The notes below the pieces were generated by a model that had not been told where the DNA came from, did not search any database, and saw nothing but the letters and a program-made list of their open reading frames with translations. Shown in pieces: positions 26,226 through 36,166 of a stretch of 64,000 bases of DNA (positions within the stretch are counted from its first letter, which is position 1; each line of letters opens with the position of its first letter). The DNA comes from Paenibacillus sp. J5C2022 (GTDB taxonomy: Bacteria; Bacillota; Bacilli; Paenibacillales; Paenibacillaceae), in assembly GCF_025567625.1 (NCBI RefSeq), contig NZ_JAOQJC010000007.1:62001-126000 (forward strand). The letters are read 5' to 3'. A program made the translations under genes and the position numbers.

Positions 26226-27218
26226 ATGAAAGCTATTGTACACGAAGGAGTCTCAGGAATTAAAGGATTGCGCTTAAGAGAAATCAACGACACATCGCCC
26301 GGACCGGGAGAAGTGAAAATCCGCATACGGGCTGCCGGGCTGAACCATCGCGATCTGTTCCTGATGGACAGCCGCAGTCAAACGGACGAACCCCTGATTA
26401 TCGGCTCAGACGGGGCGGGAGTAGTGGATGCGGTCGGAGAAGGCGTGACGGAGCTTGCCACTGGAACCGAAGTCATCATCAATCCCAGCCTGAACTGGCC
26501 GATAACCGATGAAGTTCCCCGGCACTTGGCCATTGTCGGCGGCCCCTCGCCCGGCACTTTCGCGGAATATATCACGGTACCGGCGCACAATGCTCTGCCG
26601 AAGCCGCGCTACCTCTCATGGGAGGAAGCCGGCGGACTCCCCTTGTCCGCGCTGACCGCGTACCGGCTGCTGTTCACGAAAGGAGGACTGCAGAGCGGTC
26701 AACATGTGTTCATCCCCGGCATCGGCGGAGGCGTCGCCACCTATGCCATGATGATGGCCCGGGCTGCAGGAGCGACCGTCACCGTCTCATCCAGGAGCGA
26801 GTACAAAAGAAACAAGGCGCTGCAGCATGGCGCTCACTATGCTGTGGACAGCGCCGGAGATTGGAGCGCAGCATGGAACGGCGATCGTGCCGATCTCATA
26901 TTGGACAGCATCGGACCTGCCACCTTCCATAAATACTGGGATATCGTCAAGCCGAATGGCCGCATCGTCGTCTTCGGGGCCAGCTCCGGCGATCATCTCA
27001 CCATTCCAATGCGGGCGCTCTTCTTCCCGCAAATCAACGTACTGGGCAGCTCTATGGGCAGTAGCGAGGAATTCCGGGCCATGCTTCAATTCATGGAGAG
27101 CCATCAGTTGAGGCCGATTGTCGATTCGACATTCCCGCTGCAGGAAGCCGCCCGAGCGGTCGCCAGAATGCAGCTGGGCGAGCAATACGGCAACATCGTA
27201 CTGACCGTCAATGAATAA
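26226..27218 (+). CDS. Zinc-type alcohol dehydrogenase-like / quinone oxidoreductase (MDR family)
   Basis: 330 residues from ATG 26226, nine bases after GGAGG; an earlier in-frame ATG at 26205 has no RBS. The GroES-like N-domain includes AAGLNHRDLFLM near residue 47 and GSDGAGVVDAVGEG near 65. The Rossmann NAD(P)-binding region has GIGGGVATYAMMMARAAGA near 165. The catalytic-zinc cysteine typical of true alcohol dehydrogenases is replaced by Asn in GLNHRD, which is usual for quinone oxidoreductase-like members. The substrate is unknown. It is a single gene with its own promoter, unrelated to the flanking systems. Confidence 0.88.
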   Translation: MKAIVHEGVSGIKGLRLREINDTSPGPGEVKIRIRAAGLNHRDLFLMDSRSQTDEPLIIGSDGAGVVDAVGEGVTELATGTEVIINPSLNWPITDEVPRHLAIVGGPSPGTFAEYITVPAHNALPKPRYLSWEEAGGLPLSALTAYRLLFTKGGLQSGQHVFIPGIGGGVATYAMMMARAAGATVTVSSRSEYKRNKALQHGAHYAVDSAGDWSAAWNGDRADLILDSIGPATFHKYWDIVKPNGRIVVFGASSGDHLTIPMRALFFPQINVLGSSMGSSEEFRAMLQFMESHQLRPIVDSTFPLQEAARAVARMQLGEQYGNIVLTVNE

Positions 27219-27255
27219 GTTCGCTCACCTTCGACAATACCCGCGCCAAAAACGA

Positions 27256-27284
27256 TTGGAATAGGCTAATGTTTGTCGTATATT
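27256..27284 (+). promoter_or_regulatory. Promoter placed directly before the first hybrid kinase start codon
   Basis: TTGGAA (27256-27261), 17 bases, TATATT (27279-27284). The predicted transcription start is at or within a base or two of the ATG at 27292, and no Shine-Dalgarno sequence is present, so the mRNA may be leaderless. Confidence 0.5.
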
Positions 27285-27291
27285 AAGTAGT

Positions 27292-30200
27292 ATGATACGT
27301 ATACAACCTAAAAGATATGTTCTCCTGACAATTGCACTTCTATTGTTTATAGCGCTGCTGTTGACCTTGCGTTGGTGGTGGCTGTCAAGCAATACACCCG
27401 CTGCCCATCCCAACGCGGTACAGGGAGTACTTGACTTGCGCGGATGGAGCAATGACCGCTCCTTGCCGATTACACTGGACGGAGAATGGGAGCTATACCC
27501 GGATCAACTGTTAACCGATGCACCGTGGAGGCCGGAGAATTTCATTCGTCCCAACTATATCGCTGTGCCCGGAGACTGGGGAGATGTCATGCAGGGTGAG
27601 GAACAGCCTTCCTTCGGTTATGGCACTTACAGGCTGCGCATATTGCTGGACAAGCCTCCATCCGAGCCGCTTTCCTTCTGGATTCAGGAGATTCAGACAT
27701 CGTCCATGATCGTCGTGAATGGCGAGCGGATGGACCCTATCGGCCTGCCCTCTTCCGACAAGGAAGGCTATAGACCCGACAATTCGTCATATACCGTGAC
27801 CTATGAGTCGGATACGGAGACGACAATCGAACTGCTGGTTGGCGTAAGCAATTACGATCATCCGCACTATGGGGGCATTACCGGATCTATCCGATTCGGT
27901 GAACAGGCAGAGGTGGATTCGCAGAGATGGTACTCCATTGGCTTTCAACTGGCAACCTTTATCATTCTTATGCTTCACGCCTTGTATGCCGGTATTCTCT
28001 ACTTTATCAATCCGCTGAACCCCAAGCACCAATCCTTTCTAAGCTTGTTCTTGCTGCTCATTGCCGCGGCAATTACGATTATTGCCGACCATGATCGCAT
28101 CCTGTTCCTATGGTTTCCCATCTCATACGAATGGTCTGTGAAAATCCTTACGATTACCTACTTGTGGTTCCCGTATTTCCTGCTGAATCTAATTACAACG
28201 TTCCTGAGAAAGCGGATCAGCAGCCCATTGCATAGTCTGTACTTGACGGCATTGATTGCTTATACGCTGCTGGTGTGCCTGACGTCTATTCCCATCATGG
28301 ACAAGCTGAAAACCAATCCGATTACAATCGCTCTCTATCTGCTGCCGCTGGCATGGTGCGTGTGGCTGTCGGGCAAGCTGGTGCTGACCAGGCAACGCAA
28401 TGCGATGCTATTGCTATTCGCTTCGGCCAGCGTCATCTCCAGCGTGTTGTGGGGAATGCTCTATTCCTCTCATACCGAGGTAGGCATGTATTATCCGCTC
28501 GATATTATTATTGCGATTATTGGATTCTCGACGTATTGGTTCAGGGAGTTCATGCATAATTCGGAGGACAACATTCAACTGAACAAGCAGCTGCTGGAAA
28601 CCGACAAGCTGAAGGATCAGTTCCTGGCCAATACCTCCCATGAGCTTAGAACGCCGCTGCATGGCATGATGAATATCGCTCAGACTCTGGCTGCCAGCGC
28701 GAGAGAGAATATGGATGAACAGAGCTATAAGAATCTGGAACTGCTCATACGCATCAGCCGGCAGATGTCGCACCTGCTGGACGATCTGCTGGAGATGGCC
28801 CAGCTGCGGGAGAATCGCATTGTGCTGTATAGGGAAGCTGTACATCTGCAGTCAGTAGCGTCTGGAGCGTTAGACATGCTGTCTTATCGGGTAGAAGGCA
28901 AGCCTGTACGCCTTCTGATGAAGATTGACGAATCCTTCCCGCCAGTGTCAGCAGATGAGAAGCGTGTGGCGCAAGTGCTGATCAATCTGGTGCAAAATGC
29001 GATCAAATTCACAGACGAAGGGGAAATCTCCGTCTCGGCGGAGAGAAGCGGCAATTCAGCCATCATTCAGGTATCGGATACGGGCATAGGCATGGACGCG
29101 GCAACACAATCGCGCATATTCCTGCCCTATGAGCAGGGCTCCGTCAACATAAGCAGCGGTATCGGCCTTGGACTCAGCATCTGCAAGCAGCTCCTCGAGC
29201 TGCATGGCAGCGAGCTGACAGTAACATCCGCTCCTGGCAAGGGTACCGTCTTCCGCTTCTCCCTCCCGCTGAGCGAAGCGTCGAGCGGTACGACGGTTAT
29301 GCGCAAGGACAGTCCGAATGCCGAGCGTAGCTACGAGCTGCCATTGCGCGCAGACCTATGGACCGAGGAACCGGTCGCCGGCGATAGCATTCATGCCGCC
29401 GCATCAGAAGAAGTCTTGTCTCGCATTCAGCTGCTGGCCATCGATGACGATCCCGTCAACCTGAAGGTGCTGACCGGCATTCTGCCCGCAGAGCATTATC
29501 AGGTTACCTGCGTCACGTCCGCTCAGGAAGCGCTTCGCCTTCTGCGCTCGCAGTCATGGGATCTCGTCTTGGCCGATGTCATGATGCCACATATGTCCGG
29601 CTACGAATTAACACGTAGAATTAGAGAGCACTTCACCATGTCGGAGCTGCCGATCCTGCTGTTGACGGCACGAAGCCAGCCGTCCGACATCTACGCCGGC
29701 TTCATGGCCGGAGCGAACGATTACGTCACCAAGCCGGTCAACGCCTTGGAGTTGAACTACCGGATCAAGGCGCTTGCCGCCTTGAAGCATTCCGTCAAGG
29801 AGAGGCTCCGTCTGGAGGCGGCCTACCTGCAAGCCCAGATACAGCCGCACTTCCTGTTCAACACCTTGAACTCCATAATGGCATTAAGCCATATTGATCA
29901 GAACAAGATGTCCGAGCTGGTAGAAGCGTTCACCTCTTACTTGCGTATCAGCTTCGACTTCCTGAACGCCGGGGAGCAGGTTCCGATTGCCCATGAGCTG
30001 AAGCTGGTGCAAGCGTATCTGTTCATCGAGAAGGAGAGATTCGACGACAGGCTGACTATCGTCTGGGAGGTAGATTCGTCAATCGAGACGCCGCTGCCGC
30101 CCCTGACGATTCAGCCGCTGGTGGAGAATGCCGTCAAGCACGGGCTTCATGCGCAGCGTGAAGGCGTGACCGTTGTCATTCGAGTCGTGCATGGCGGCGA

Positions 30201-30429
30201 GTCCGTTATAGTCGAAGTCGAAGACAACGGCAGCGGCATGAGCCAGCAACAAATCAATGCGCTGCTGGGCAAAGGTGCGAGGAGCGCCGGCGGCATCGGA
30301 ATCCATAATACGAACCGAAGGCTGATGCAGCTATACGGCAACGGTCTGCATATAGTCTCGGAAGTTGGCGCGGGCACGACGGTATCCTTCCGCATTCCAA
30401 GCTACGGTTCACAGCCCGTATCACAATAA
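27292..30429 (+). CDS. Hybrid histidine kinase: 7TM sensor, HisKA-HATPase, REC, LytS-type kinase core
   Basis: 1045 residues. N-terminal membrane anchor (about 9-28), extracellular beta-sandwich sensor (about 35-215, ITLDGEWELYPDQLL), then about seven membrane segments (215-415) of 7TMR-DISM type. Next come HisKA with H450 (NTSHELRTPLHG), HATPase (about 545-660, ending GTVFRFSLPL), and REC with phospho-acceptor D762 (LADVMMPHMSGYEL). A second His_kinase module has H853 (QIQPHFLFNTLNSIM) and is followed by a second HATPase (about 940-1040). Two complete kinase cores in one chain are notable. A tandem paralogue follows 12 bases downstream. The BTAD response regulator encoded at 34916 is the probable phosphorylation target. 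Confidence 0.9.
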   Translation: MIRIQPKRYVLLTIALLLFIALLLTLRWWWLSSNTPAAHPNAVQGVLDLRGWSNDRSLPITLDGEWELYPDQLLTDAPWRPENFIRPNYIAVPGDWGDVMQGEEQPSFGYGTYRLRILLDKPPSEPLSFWIQEIQTSSMIVVNGERMDPIGLPSSDKEGYRPDNSSYTVTYESDTETTIELLVGVSNYDHPHYGGITGSIRFGEQAEVDSQRWYSIGFQLATFIILMLHALYAGILYFINPLNPKHQSFLSLFLLLIAAAITIIADHDRILFLWFPISYEWSVKILTITYLWFPYFLLNLITTFLRKRISSPLHSLYLTALIAYTLLVCLTSIPIMDKLKTNPITIALYLLPLAWCVWLSGKLVLTRQRNAMLLLFASASVISSVLWGMLYSSHTEVGMYYPLDIIIAIIGFSTYWFREFMHNSEDNIQLNKQLLETDKLKDQFLANTSHELRTPLHGMMNIAQTLAASARENMDEQSYKNLELLIRISRQMSHLLDDLLEMAQLRENRIVLYREAVHLQSVASGALDMLSYRVEGKPVRLLMKIDESFPPVSADEKRVAQVLINLVQNAIKFTDEGEISVSAERSGNSAIIQVSDTGIGMDAATQSRIFLPYEQGSVNISSGIGLGLSICKQLLELHGSELTVTSAPGKGTVFRFSLPLSEASSGTTVMRKDSPNAERSYELPLRADLWTEEPVAGDSIHAAASEEVLSRIQLLAIDDDPVNLKVLTGILPAEHYQVTCVTSAQEALRLLRSQSWDLVLADVMMPHMSGYELTRRIREHFTMSELPILLLTARSQPSDIYAGFMAGANDYVTKPVNALELNYRIKALAALKHSVKERLRLEAAYLQAQIQPHFLFNTLNSIMALSHIDQNKMSELVEAFTSYLRISFDFLNAGEQVPIAHELKLVQAYLFIEKERFDDRLTIVWEVDSSIETPLPPLTIQPLVENAVKHGLHAQREGVTVVIRVVHGGESVIVEVEDNGSGMSQQQINALLGKGARSAGGIGIHNTNRRLMQLYGNGLHIVSEVGAGTTVSFRIPSYGSQPVSQ

Positions 30430-30441
30430 AATGGAAGGAAA

Positions 30442-33400
30442 ATGAAGAAATTTGTCGAATTAACATCACTTATGAAGCCTATAAACCGACGAAAAGTGAT
30501 CAAGTACTTATTGCTCATCATACTCTATCTTACTGTCATGCTGTCCCTCCGCCTTTGGTGGCTGACCGACAACACTCCGCCCGAGCACCCGCACGCGGTT
30601 CAAGGTGTTGTCGACCTTCGGGGATGGGACTTCAAGCACTCCCCTCCTATCACCTTGGACGGGGAATGGGAGTTTTATCCGAACCAGCTCTTGTTGCAGC
30701 AGGATTTGGCGCAGCTCAGCGGAGACATCCCGCAATTCATATCGGTTCCTAGTGATTGGAAGGACTCTGTAAGCGGCGACCATCTTTCTTACGGCACGGG
30801 AACGTATCGATTGCGCATCCTGCTGAACCCGGATATCCAAGATCCGCTTGCCTTATGGTTGCTTGACGTGGAATCTTCATCTATTGTGGAGATTAATGGG
30901 GAGAAGCTTGCCGAGTATGGCAAGCCCGGAACTTCCCGTCGCGATACCTCCCCCAGAACGGGTTCCTATACTGTCACTTATGAGCCGGAAGGCCAGTCCC
31001 AGATGGACTTGCTGATCCAGGTAGGCAATTACGTCAATCCGCGGAGTGGAGGATTAACGAATTCGATTCAATTCGCCTCGGTGTACGAACTTGATAAGAA
31101 GCGGTTTAATTCCATCGGCCTTCAGCTTGCAACCTTCATTATTCTGTTGCTGCATAGCTTATATTGCTGCATCCTTTATTTCTTTAATCGCAAGCAGACA
31201 TTATTCCTGGTATTTCTGCTGCTGCTTCTAACAGCCGGTGCGACCATTATCACAAGTCACGATGGACTGCTGCACACATGGCTGTTCATCAATTATACAT
31301 GGTCAACCAAGCTGACGTTATTGGCTTATCTTTGGTTTCCTTTCTTCACTCTGATGCTGGCCAAAAGTTTCTTGCGCGCCAAAGCGGCAAAGCGGCTATG
31401 GGGAATCTATCGGGCTGCGCTCATTCTATATTCCCTATTTATTCTCGCAGCGCCTATCGTACCCGTTTATTACTCGCTTCTGACACGGCTGCCCTTGCTT
31501 CTCTACCTCTTCCCTTTAACATGGTGCATCTGGCTGTTCGGCAAGCTGGTCGCAATGGAGCACCGCAATGCCGTATTCCTGCTGATTGCCGCCGCCAGTG
31601 TGGCATCCAGCGTCTTATGGGGGATATTCTTGCCTTACGAGAAAGTCGGTATGTATTATCCCATCGATATTATTACAGCGATTATCGGATTCTCGTCCTA
31701 CTGGTTCAAGAAGTATATACTCAATGCCGAAGAAAATGCCGGAATGAACATGAAGCTGATGGAAGCCGACAAGCTGAAGGACCAGTTCCTCGCCAACACT
31801 TCGCATGAGCTGAGAACGCCTCTTCACGGCATTATTAGCATCGCCCAGAATGTTGCCACTAGCGAGAAGGCTTCCATGAGCAGCAGCAATCGCAAGGATA
31901 TGGAGCTGCTGGTCAGTATCAGTAGGCGAATGTCGTATCTGTTGGACGACTTGCTGGAGATCGCCCAGTTGAGAGAAGGCCGGATTGTCCTGCAGAAGGA
32001 GCAGCTGCGAATCGGCCCGATTGCTTCGGGAATCATCGATATGCTGCATTATCGGATACAAGGGAAACCGGTTGAATTGCAGATGAATATCAGGGATGAC
32101 TTCCCGCTTATCGAAGCGGATGAACAACGGCTTGTACAGATTCTCATCAATCTTGTGCAGAATGCAGTCACTTATACGGACGAAGGAGTAATAGAAATTG
32201 CTGCCGCTACAAGCGGAAGCATGGCCATCATCTCCGTCACAGATAGCGGCATAGGCATGGATAAGGATACGCAAGCGAACCTATTCCAGCCTTACGAACA
32301 AGGGATAACAGAATCAAGCAGCAGAGGCGGCATCGGGCTAGGATTGAGCATCAGCAAACAACTCGTCATACTTCATGGCGGCGATATTGCCGTTATCTCG
32401 GAACCGGGAAGAGGATCGACCTTCAGCTTCACATTGCCGCTAAGCAACTCCGGCATGATCGAGGCAGCGAGGCAGCAGCCTTTGCTTCGGGAGGAGCCTG
32501 CAACAGTTGATCCTTACAAGCCGCTTCCATCATCGCGATTGGAAGAAGAGATGCTTAACGATACCAGGACGGTTGCTGTCTCCGCGAGGACATTTCACAT
32601 CTTGGCAGTGGACGATGATCCTATCAACTTGAAGGTGCTGACAAGCATACTGCCATCGGAGCAATACTCGATCACCTGCGTCTCATCCGGCCAGGAGGCA
32701 CTTCGATTGCTGCGCATGAATCCGTGGGACTTGCTCATCATAGATGTCATGATGCCGCACATGTCCGGCTATGAATTAACGCGAAGAATAAGAGAGCAGT
32801 ATGCCCTGCCGGAGCTGCCGATTCTGCTGTTGACGGCACGAAGTCAGCCAACCGATATTTACGCTGGCTTCATGGCCGGAGCGAACGATTACATCGCCAA
32901 GCCGGTCAATGTTGCAGAGCTGAATGCCCGCATCGAAGCGCTTGCCGCCTTGAAGCATTCCGTCAAGGAAAGACTGCAGCTGGAGGCTGCCTACTTGCAG
33001 GCCCAGATTCAGCCGCACTTCCTGTTCAACACGTTGAATTCCATCATGGCGCTCAGCCATATCGATCAGGATAAGATGTCTAAGCTGATAAAAGCTTTCA
33101 CCTCATACTTGCGGATAAGCTTCGACTTCCTGAACGCCGGGGAGCTAGTTCCGCTCCAGTATGAGCTGGAGCTCGTTCGGACGTATCTCTATATCGAGAA
33201 GCAGCGCTTCGAAGAAAGACTGGACATTCGCTGGGAAGCGGATTCGTCCATCGGGGTACTCCTCCCTCCGCTGACGATTCAGCCGCTGGTGGAGAATGCC
33301 GTCAAGCACGGGCTTCATGCACAGCGGGAAGGTGTGAAGATCTGTATACGCATCTCTCGGCAGGGCAGCGATATTCGGATTGAGGTGGAGGATAACGGGA

Positions 33401-33582
33401 AAGGCATGGATCAGCATATGGCGGATAAGCTGTTGCTTACGGCTCATAAGAACAGCGGGGGGATCGGGGTATACAATACGAACAGAAGGCTGCTGCAGCT
33501 ATACGGCAGCGGCCTAGCGATATCCTCCAGGCAAGGTGAAGGCACGACAGTATCGTTCCGCATTCCCTGGAACGATACTTAG
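30442..33582 (+). CDS. Second hybrid histidine kinase, paralogue of the preceding gene
   Basis: 1046 residues with the same architecture: membrane anchor (about 20-38), extracellular sensor (about 45-225), seven-segment membrane region, HisKA with H455, HATPase, REC with D768, LytS-type module with H859 and a final HATPase. The C-terminal halves of the two genes share long near-identical DNA stretches (compare about 30105-30150 with 33280-33325), while the sensor halves differ more. This indicates tandem duplication with sensor divergence, so the two probably sense different signals and feed the same output. RBS GGAAGGAAA directly precedes ATG 30442. Confidence 0.9.
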   Translation: MKKFVELTSLMKPINRRKVIKYLLLIILYLTVMLSLRLWWLTDNTPPEHPHAVQGVVDLRGWDFKHSPPITLDGEWEFYPNQLLLQQDLAQLSGDIPQFISVPSDWKDSVSGDHLSYGTGTYRLRILLNPDIQDPLALWLLDVESSSIVEINGEKLAEYGKPGTSRRDTSPRTGSYTVTYEPEGQSQMDLLIQVGNYVNPRSGGLTNSIQFASVYELDKKRFNSIGLQLATFIILLLHSLYCCILYFFNRKQTLFLVFLLLLLTAGATIITSHDGLLHTWLFINYTWSTKLTLLAYLWFPFFTLMLAKSFLRAKAAKRLWGIYRAALILYSLFILAAPIVPVYYSLLTRLPLLLYLFPLTWCIWLFGKLVAMEHRNAVFLLIAAASVASSVLWGIFLPYEKVGMYYPIDIITAIIGFSSYWFKKYILNAEENAGMNMKLMEADKLKDQFLANTSHELRTPLHGIISIAQNVATSEKASMSSSNRKDMELLVSISRRMSYLLDDLLEIAQLREGRIVLQKEQLRIGPIASGIIDMLHYRIQGKPVELQMNIRDDFPLIEADEQRLVQILINLVQNAVTYTDEGVIEIAAATSGSMAIISVTDSGIGMDKDTQANLFQPYEQGITESSSRGGIGLGLSISKQLVILHGGDIAVISEPGRGSTFSFTLPLSNSGMIEAARQQPLLREEPATVDPYKPLPSSRLEEEMLNDTRTVAVSARTFHILAVDDDPINLKVLTSILPSEQYSITCVSSGQEALRLLRMNPWDLLIIDVMMPHMSGYELTRRIREQYALPELPILLLTARSQPTDIYAGFMAGANDYIAKPVNVAELNARIEALAALKHSVKERLQLEAAYLQAQIQPHFLFNTLNSIMALSHIDQDKMSKLIKAFTSYLRISFDFLNAGELVPLQYELELVRTYLYIEKQRFEERLDIRWEADSSIGVLLPPLTIQPLVENAVKHGLHAQREGVKICIRISRQGSDIRIEVEDNGKGMDQHMADKLLLTAHKNSGGIGVYNTNRRLLQLYGSGLAISSRQGEGTTVSFRIPWNDT
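33549..33579 (+). terminator. Inverted repeat at the end of the second kinase gene
   Basis: Perfect 11-bp stem (AGTATCGTTCC and complement) with a nine-base loop, ending one base before the stop codon TAG. No T-run follows, so it may stabilise or weakly terminate the transcript between two convergent genes. Confidence 0.4.
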
Positions 33583-33599
33583 TCCGCCATGCCTGCCGG

Positions 33600-34889
33600 T
33601 TATACGAATCCCAACGTTCTGGAGCGCTCCTTGCTTATCCAATCGCCGCTGTGACCTTTGGAGAAGTCGGACTTCATCTCCGCAATGAGCCCTTCCAGCT
33701 GCACTTCGCTCTCGTAATGCATCTGCAGAGCGGCAGACACATACAGCTCACCGAGCTGGGCGTAGGTGAAGCCTTCCGTCAGCTCCGCTGCGGCGTCAAC
33801 CTGCTCTTCGCAGAGGAATCCGCCAAGACCTTTGCGGATGAGATAAGCATGGCGCTGCTGCTCGACCGGCGACTTCACCTCATAGGCCCGGTCGAAGCGA
33901 CCGGCGCGATTCATAAGCGCCGGATCGATCCGCTCCGGGTAATTCGTCGTGCCGATGAGGAATATGCCTTCCTTGGAGCTCGCCCCGTCCAGCGTATTCA
34001 GGAAGTAGGAACGGCACGATTCCGGCATGGAATCGATATCCTCGATAACCAGCACCATCGGCGCCATCTTCATCGCCGCCGCGAATACTTCCTTAATGGA
34101 ATCGCTGGAGGTATACTCCGTAATCTGCCAATACGCGATCGGCGCTTTCACTGTTGTCGCAATCGACTTCACCAGCGTCGTCTTGCCGTTGCCCGGCTTG
34201 CCGTACAATAGAATTCCTCTCTTGTAAGGGATGCCGTATTGCCGGAAGAACGCCCCGTCCTTGGAGAAGAATTCGTCCACCGATCGATAGATATGCGTCT
34301 TCAGCGAATCCTCCATGAATACGTCGTCGCGCGTGACGTCCTGCATCGCCCCCTTGCGCTCCTGCTCCAGCCCGTCGTCGGTATCCGTGAACACGTGCAC
34401 CTTGCCCTCGGATAGCTGCCGCTTGCGAATATGTTCCAGGAACATCCGCATACAATCGTCATTCTCCGCGAAGATCAGCTCTTCATGGCCCAATCCGTAG
34501 TGCATCTCGTACGGAATTCTGGCGAAGGCGACGCAATACTCCGGGTACAGGAACAAATTGTTCAATACGGACGGACGCAGATGATAAGCGGACTGGAATC
34601 CGGCCTCCTGCACATAGCTGAATGTCCGCGTACTGGCCAGATCGAACAGGCTTGCGCAATGCTCCACTCCGGGGTAACCGCTGCGAATATCCTCCTCCAG
34701 CGCATGCCACAGATCCTGATTGTCCTCCTCATACAGCTGGAAGGATGTCGAGAATCGCTGCTGAAGCGTATCCTTTATGCGCTGCACGACGGCAGGGTAA
34801 TGAAAGTAGGATGCGGAATTGGACTTGCGATGCTCCGAATCCAATCCTTGTACTATAAATGGAATGTTATGATCGATAGAACTCTTCAT
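33600..34889 (-). CDS. AAA+ ATPase (BCS1/ATAD-like), cytoplasmic
   Basis: 429 residues with no membrane segment. The N-terminal 210 residues have no recognised domain. The AAA+ module spans about 215-400: Walker A LYGKPGNGKTTL near 228, Walker B LVIEDIDSMP near 280, sensor region IGTTNYPERIDPAL near 310 and arginine finger RAGRFDRAYE near 330. Such ATPases remodel or unfold protein partners; the partner is unknown. RBS AAAGGAG. It is encoded 26 bases after the BTAD response regulator and is very likely in the same operon, which ties it to the signalling cluster. Confidence 0.88.
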   Translation of the reverse strand: MKSSIDHNIPFIVQGLDSEHRKSNSASYFHYPAVVQRIKDTLQQRFSTSFQLYEEDNQDLWHALEEDIRSGYPGVEHCASLFDLASTRTFSYVQEAGFQSAYHLRPSVLNNLFLYPEYCVAFARIPYEMHYGLGHEELIFAENDDCMRMFLEHIRKRQLSEGKVHVFTDTDDGLEQERKGAMQDVTRDDVFMEDSLKTHIYRSVDEFFSKDGAFFRQYGIPYKRGILLYGKPGNGKTTLVKSIATTVKAPIAYWQITEYTSSDSIKEVFAAAMKMAPMVLVIEDIDSMPESCRSYFLNTLDGASSKEGIFLIGTTNYPERIDPALMNRAGRFDRAYEVKSPVEQQRHAYLIRKGLGGFLCEEQVDAAAELTEGFTYAQLGELYVSAALQMHYESEVQLEGLIAEMKSDFSKGHSGDWISKERSRTLGFV

Positions 34890-34915
34890 AGATAACTCCT
34901 TTATTCTTTATTCCT

Positions 34916-36049
34916 CTACGCACGATGGGCATGATACCACTTCGTCACTTCTTCGCTTGGAACCGCATCAAGCTCCTGCTCCAGTATGGCGGCCAGCGAG
35001 CGGTATTGCTCCTCCATCCCTGTCGGATGTTGAATATCGTAATACAGCTTCATAAGGTTGAAATAGCTTTCCTCTACCAGCGGGTCCACTCGTTGCATAT
35101 GCAGCTGAATGCGAATCGCATCTTCCCATGCCCCCTCTGCCATATAGTAGTCGCTCAGCTTGATGGCATGCGCAATCCAGAGCCGTCTCAGCCGGTCCTG
35201 CTCCGCTTGCGCCCAGGCATAGTCGTAATCCGCCAAATAACCGCCCTCATAATCGGCAAGAACCTGTTCATAGCCTTGAATACCGCTTGCGTGAAGCGGC
35301 GCCAGAGCACCGAGCTTCTCCTCCCACTCGCTCACATCGGCGGCAACATTGCCCCAATACAGCTTGTAGCCCTCGGTCAATCTCGCATTCTGAATCTGTA
35401 TCTCCTCGCCGCTAATCTCCTTCAACGTGCGGCGGGTCTGATAGATTGTCGTATAGAGCTGCTGCGAAGCTTTCTTCTCCTCTATCCCCGACCACAGCAG
35501 CTCCAGCAGACTATCCTTCCTTACAATCTGGTTGCGATAGTGGAACAAGTAAGCGAACAGCTCCTGCGCTTTGTTCGTGCGCCACTTGATCAGCTCCGGC
35601 TCTCGCCCCGGCTGCTGGATGCGAATGTTCTGGAAGAAGCAGATCCGCTGCTCCCCTTCCTTGGCCTGACCCGCCGACGACGGGGCGGATTGTATGCGCG
35701 TACGAAGCCGTCCGATCGTCTTCTGCAGCCGCTCATGATGAACGGGCTTGAGCAGATAGTCCAGCGCATTCAGCTCGAAAGCCTGTATGGCATAGCTGTC
35801 ATAAGCAGTCACGAATACGATCTCGATATCGGGCAGCTCATTCTGAATATGAACGCCCGCTTGCAGCCCGTTCATGACGGGCATGGATATATCAAGGAAC
35901 ACCACATCCGGCCGCAGCTCCTTCACCGCCTGAATAGCCTCTATGGCGTCCATATAGGTTCCTGCAATTTCAATGCCTTCAATCTTCTCCAGCAGCATCC
36001 TCATCTGAACAATCGACAGCTTCTCGTCATCAACCAGCATTATTCTCAT
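34916..36049 (-). CDS. Response regulator with winged-helix and BTAD output domains
   Basis: 377 residues from ATG 36049, preceded by AGGAGG; an upstream start at 36103 would add 18 unlikely residues. REC domain at 1-120, with acidic pocket D7-D8, phospho-acceptor D53 (FLDISMPVMNG) and Lys in LLKPVHHERL. A Trans_reg_C-like winged helix (about 150-230, WRTNKAQELFAYLFHYRN) and a bacterial transcriptional activation domain (about 240-377, TPR-like) follow. This SARP-like REC-BTAD layout is common in Paenibacillus beside 7TM hybrid kinases, so it is probably the output of the two kinases encoded next door. Confidence 0.9.
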   Translation of the reverse strand: MRIMLVDDEKLSIVQMRMLLEKIEGIEIAGTYMDAIEAIQAVKELRPDVVFLDISMPVMNGLQAGVHIQNELPDIEIVFVTAYDSYAIQAFELNALDYLLKPVHHERLQKTIGRLRTRIQSAPSSAGQAKEGEQRICFFQNIRIQQPGREPELIKWRTNKAQELFAYLFHYRNQIVRKDSLLELLWSGIEEKKASQQLYTTIYQTRRTLKEISGEEIQIQNARLTEGYKLYWGNVAADVSEWEEKLGALAPLHASGIQGYEQVLADYEGGYLADYDYAWAQAEQDRLRRLWIAHAIKLSDYYMAEGAWEDAIRIQLHMQRVDPLVEESYFNLMKLYYDIQHPTGMEEQYRSLAAILEQELDAVPSEEVTKWYHAHRA

Positions 36050-36166
36050 ATGCACGCCTCCTGCCCGCATACCATCATCCCTAATATTAGAAGGAAATAC
36101 CAAAGCAACAGCGAATTATAGTTACGTTATATTATACATGACTGTCGAAAGGTGGAGAAATGCAAA

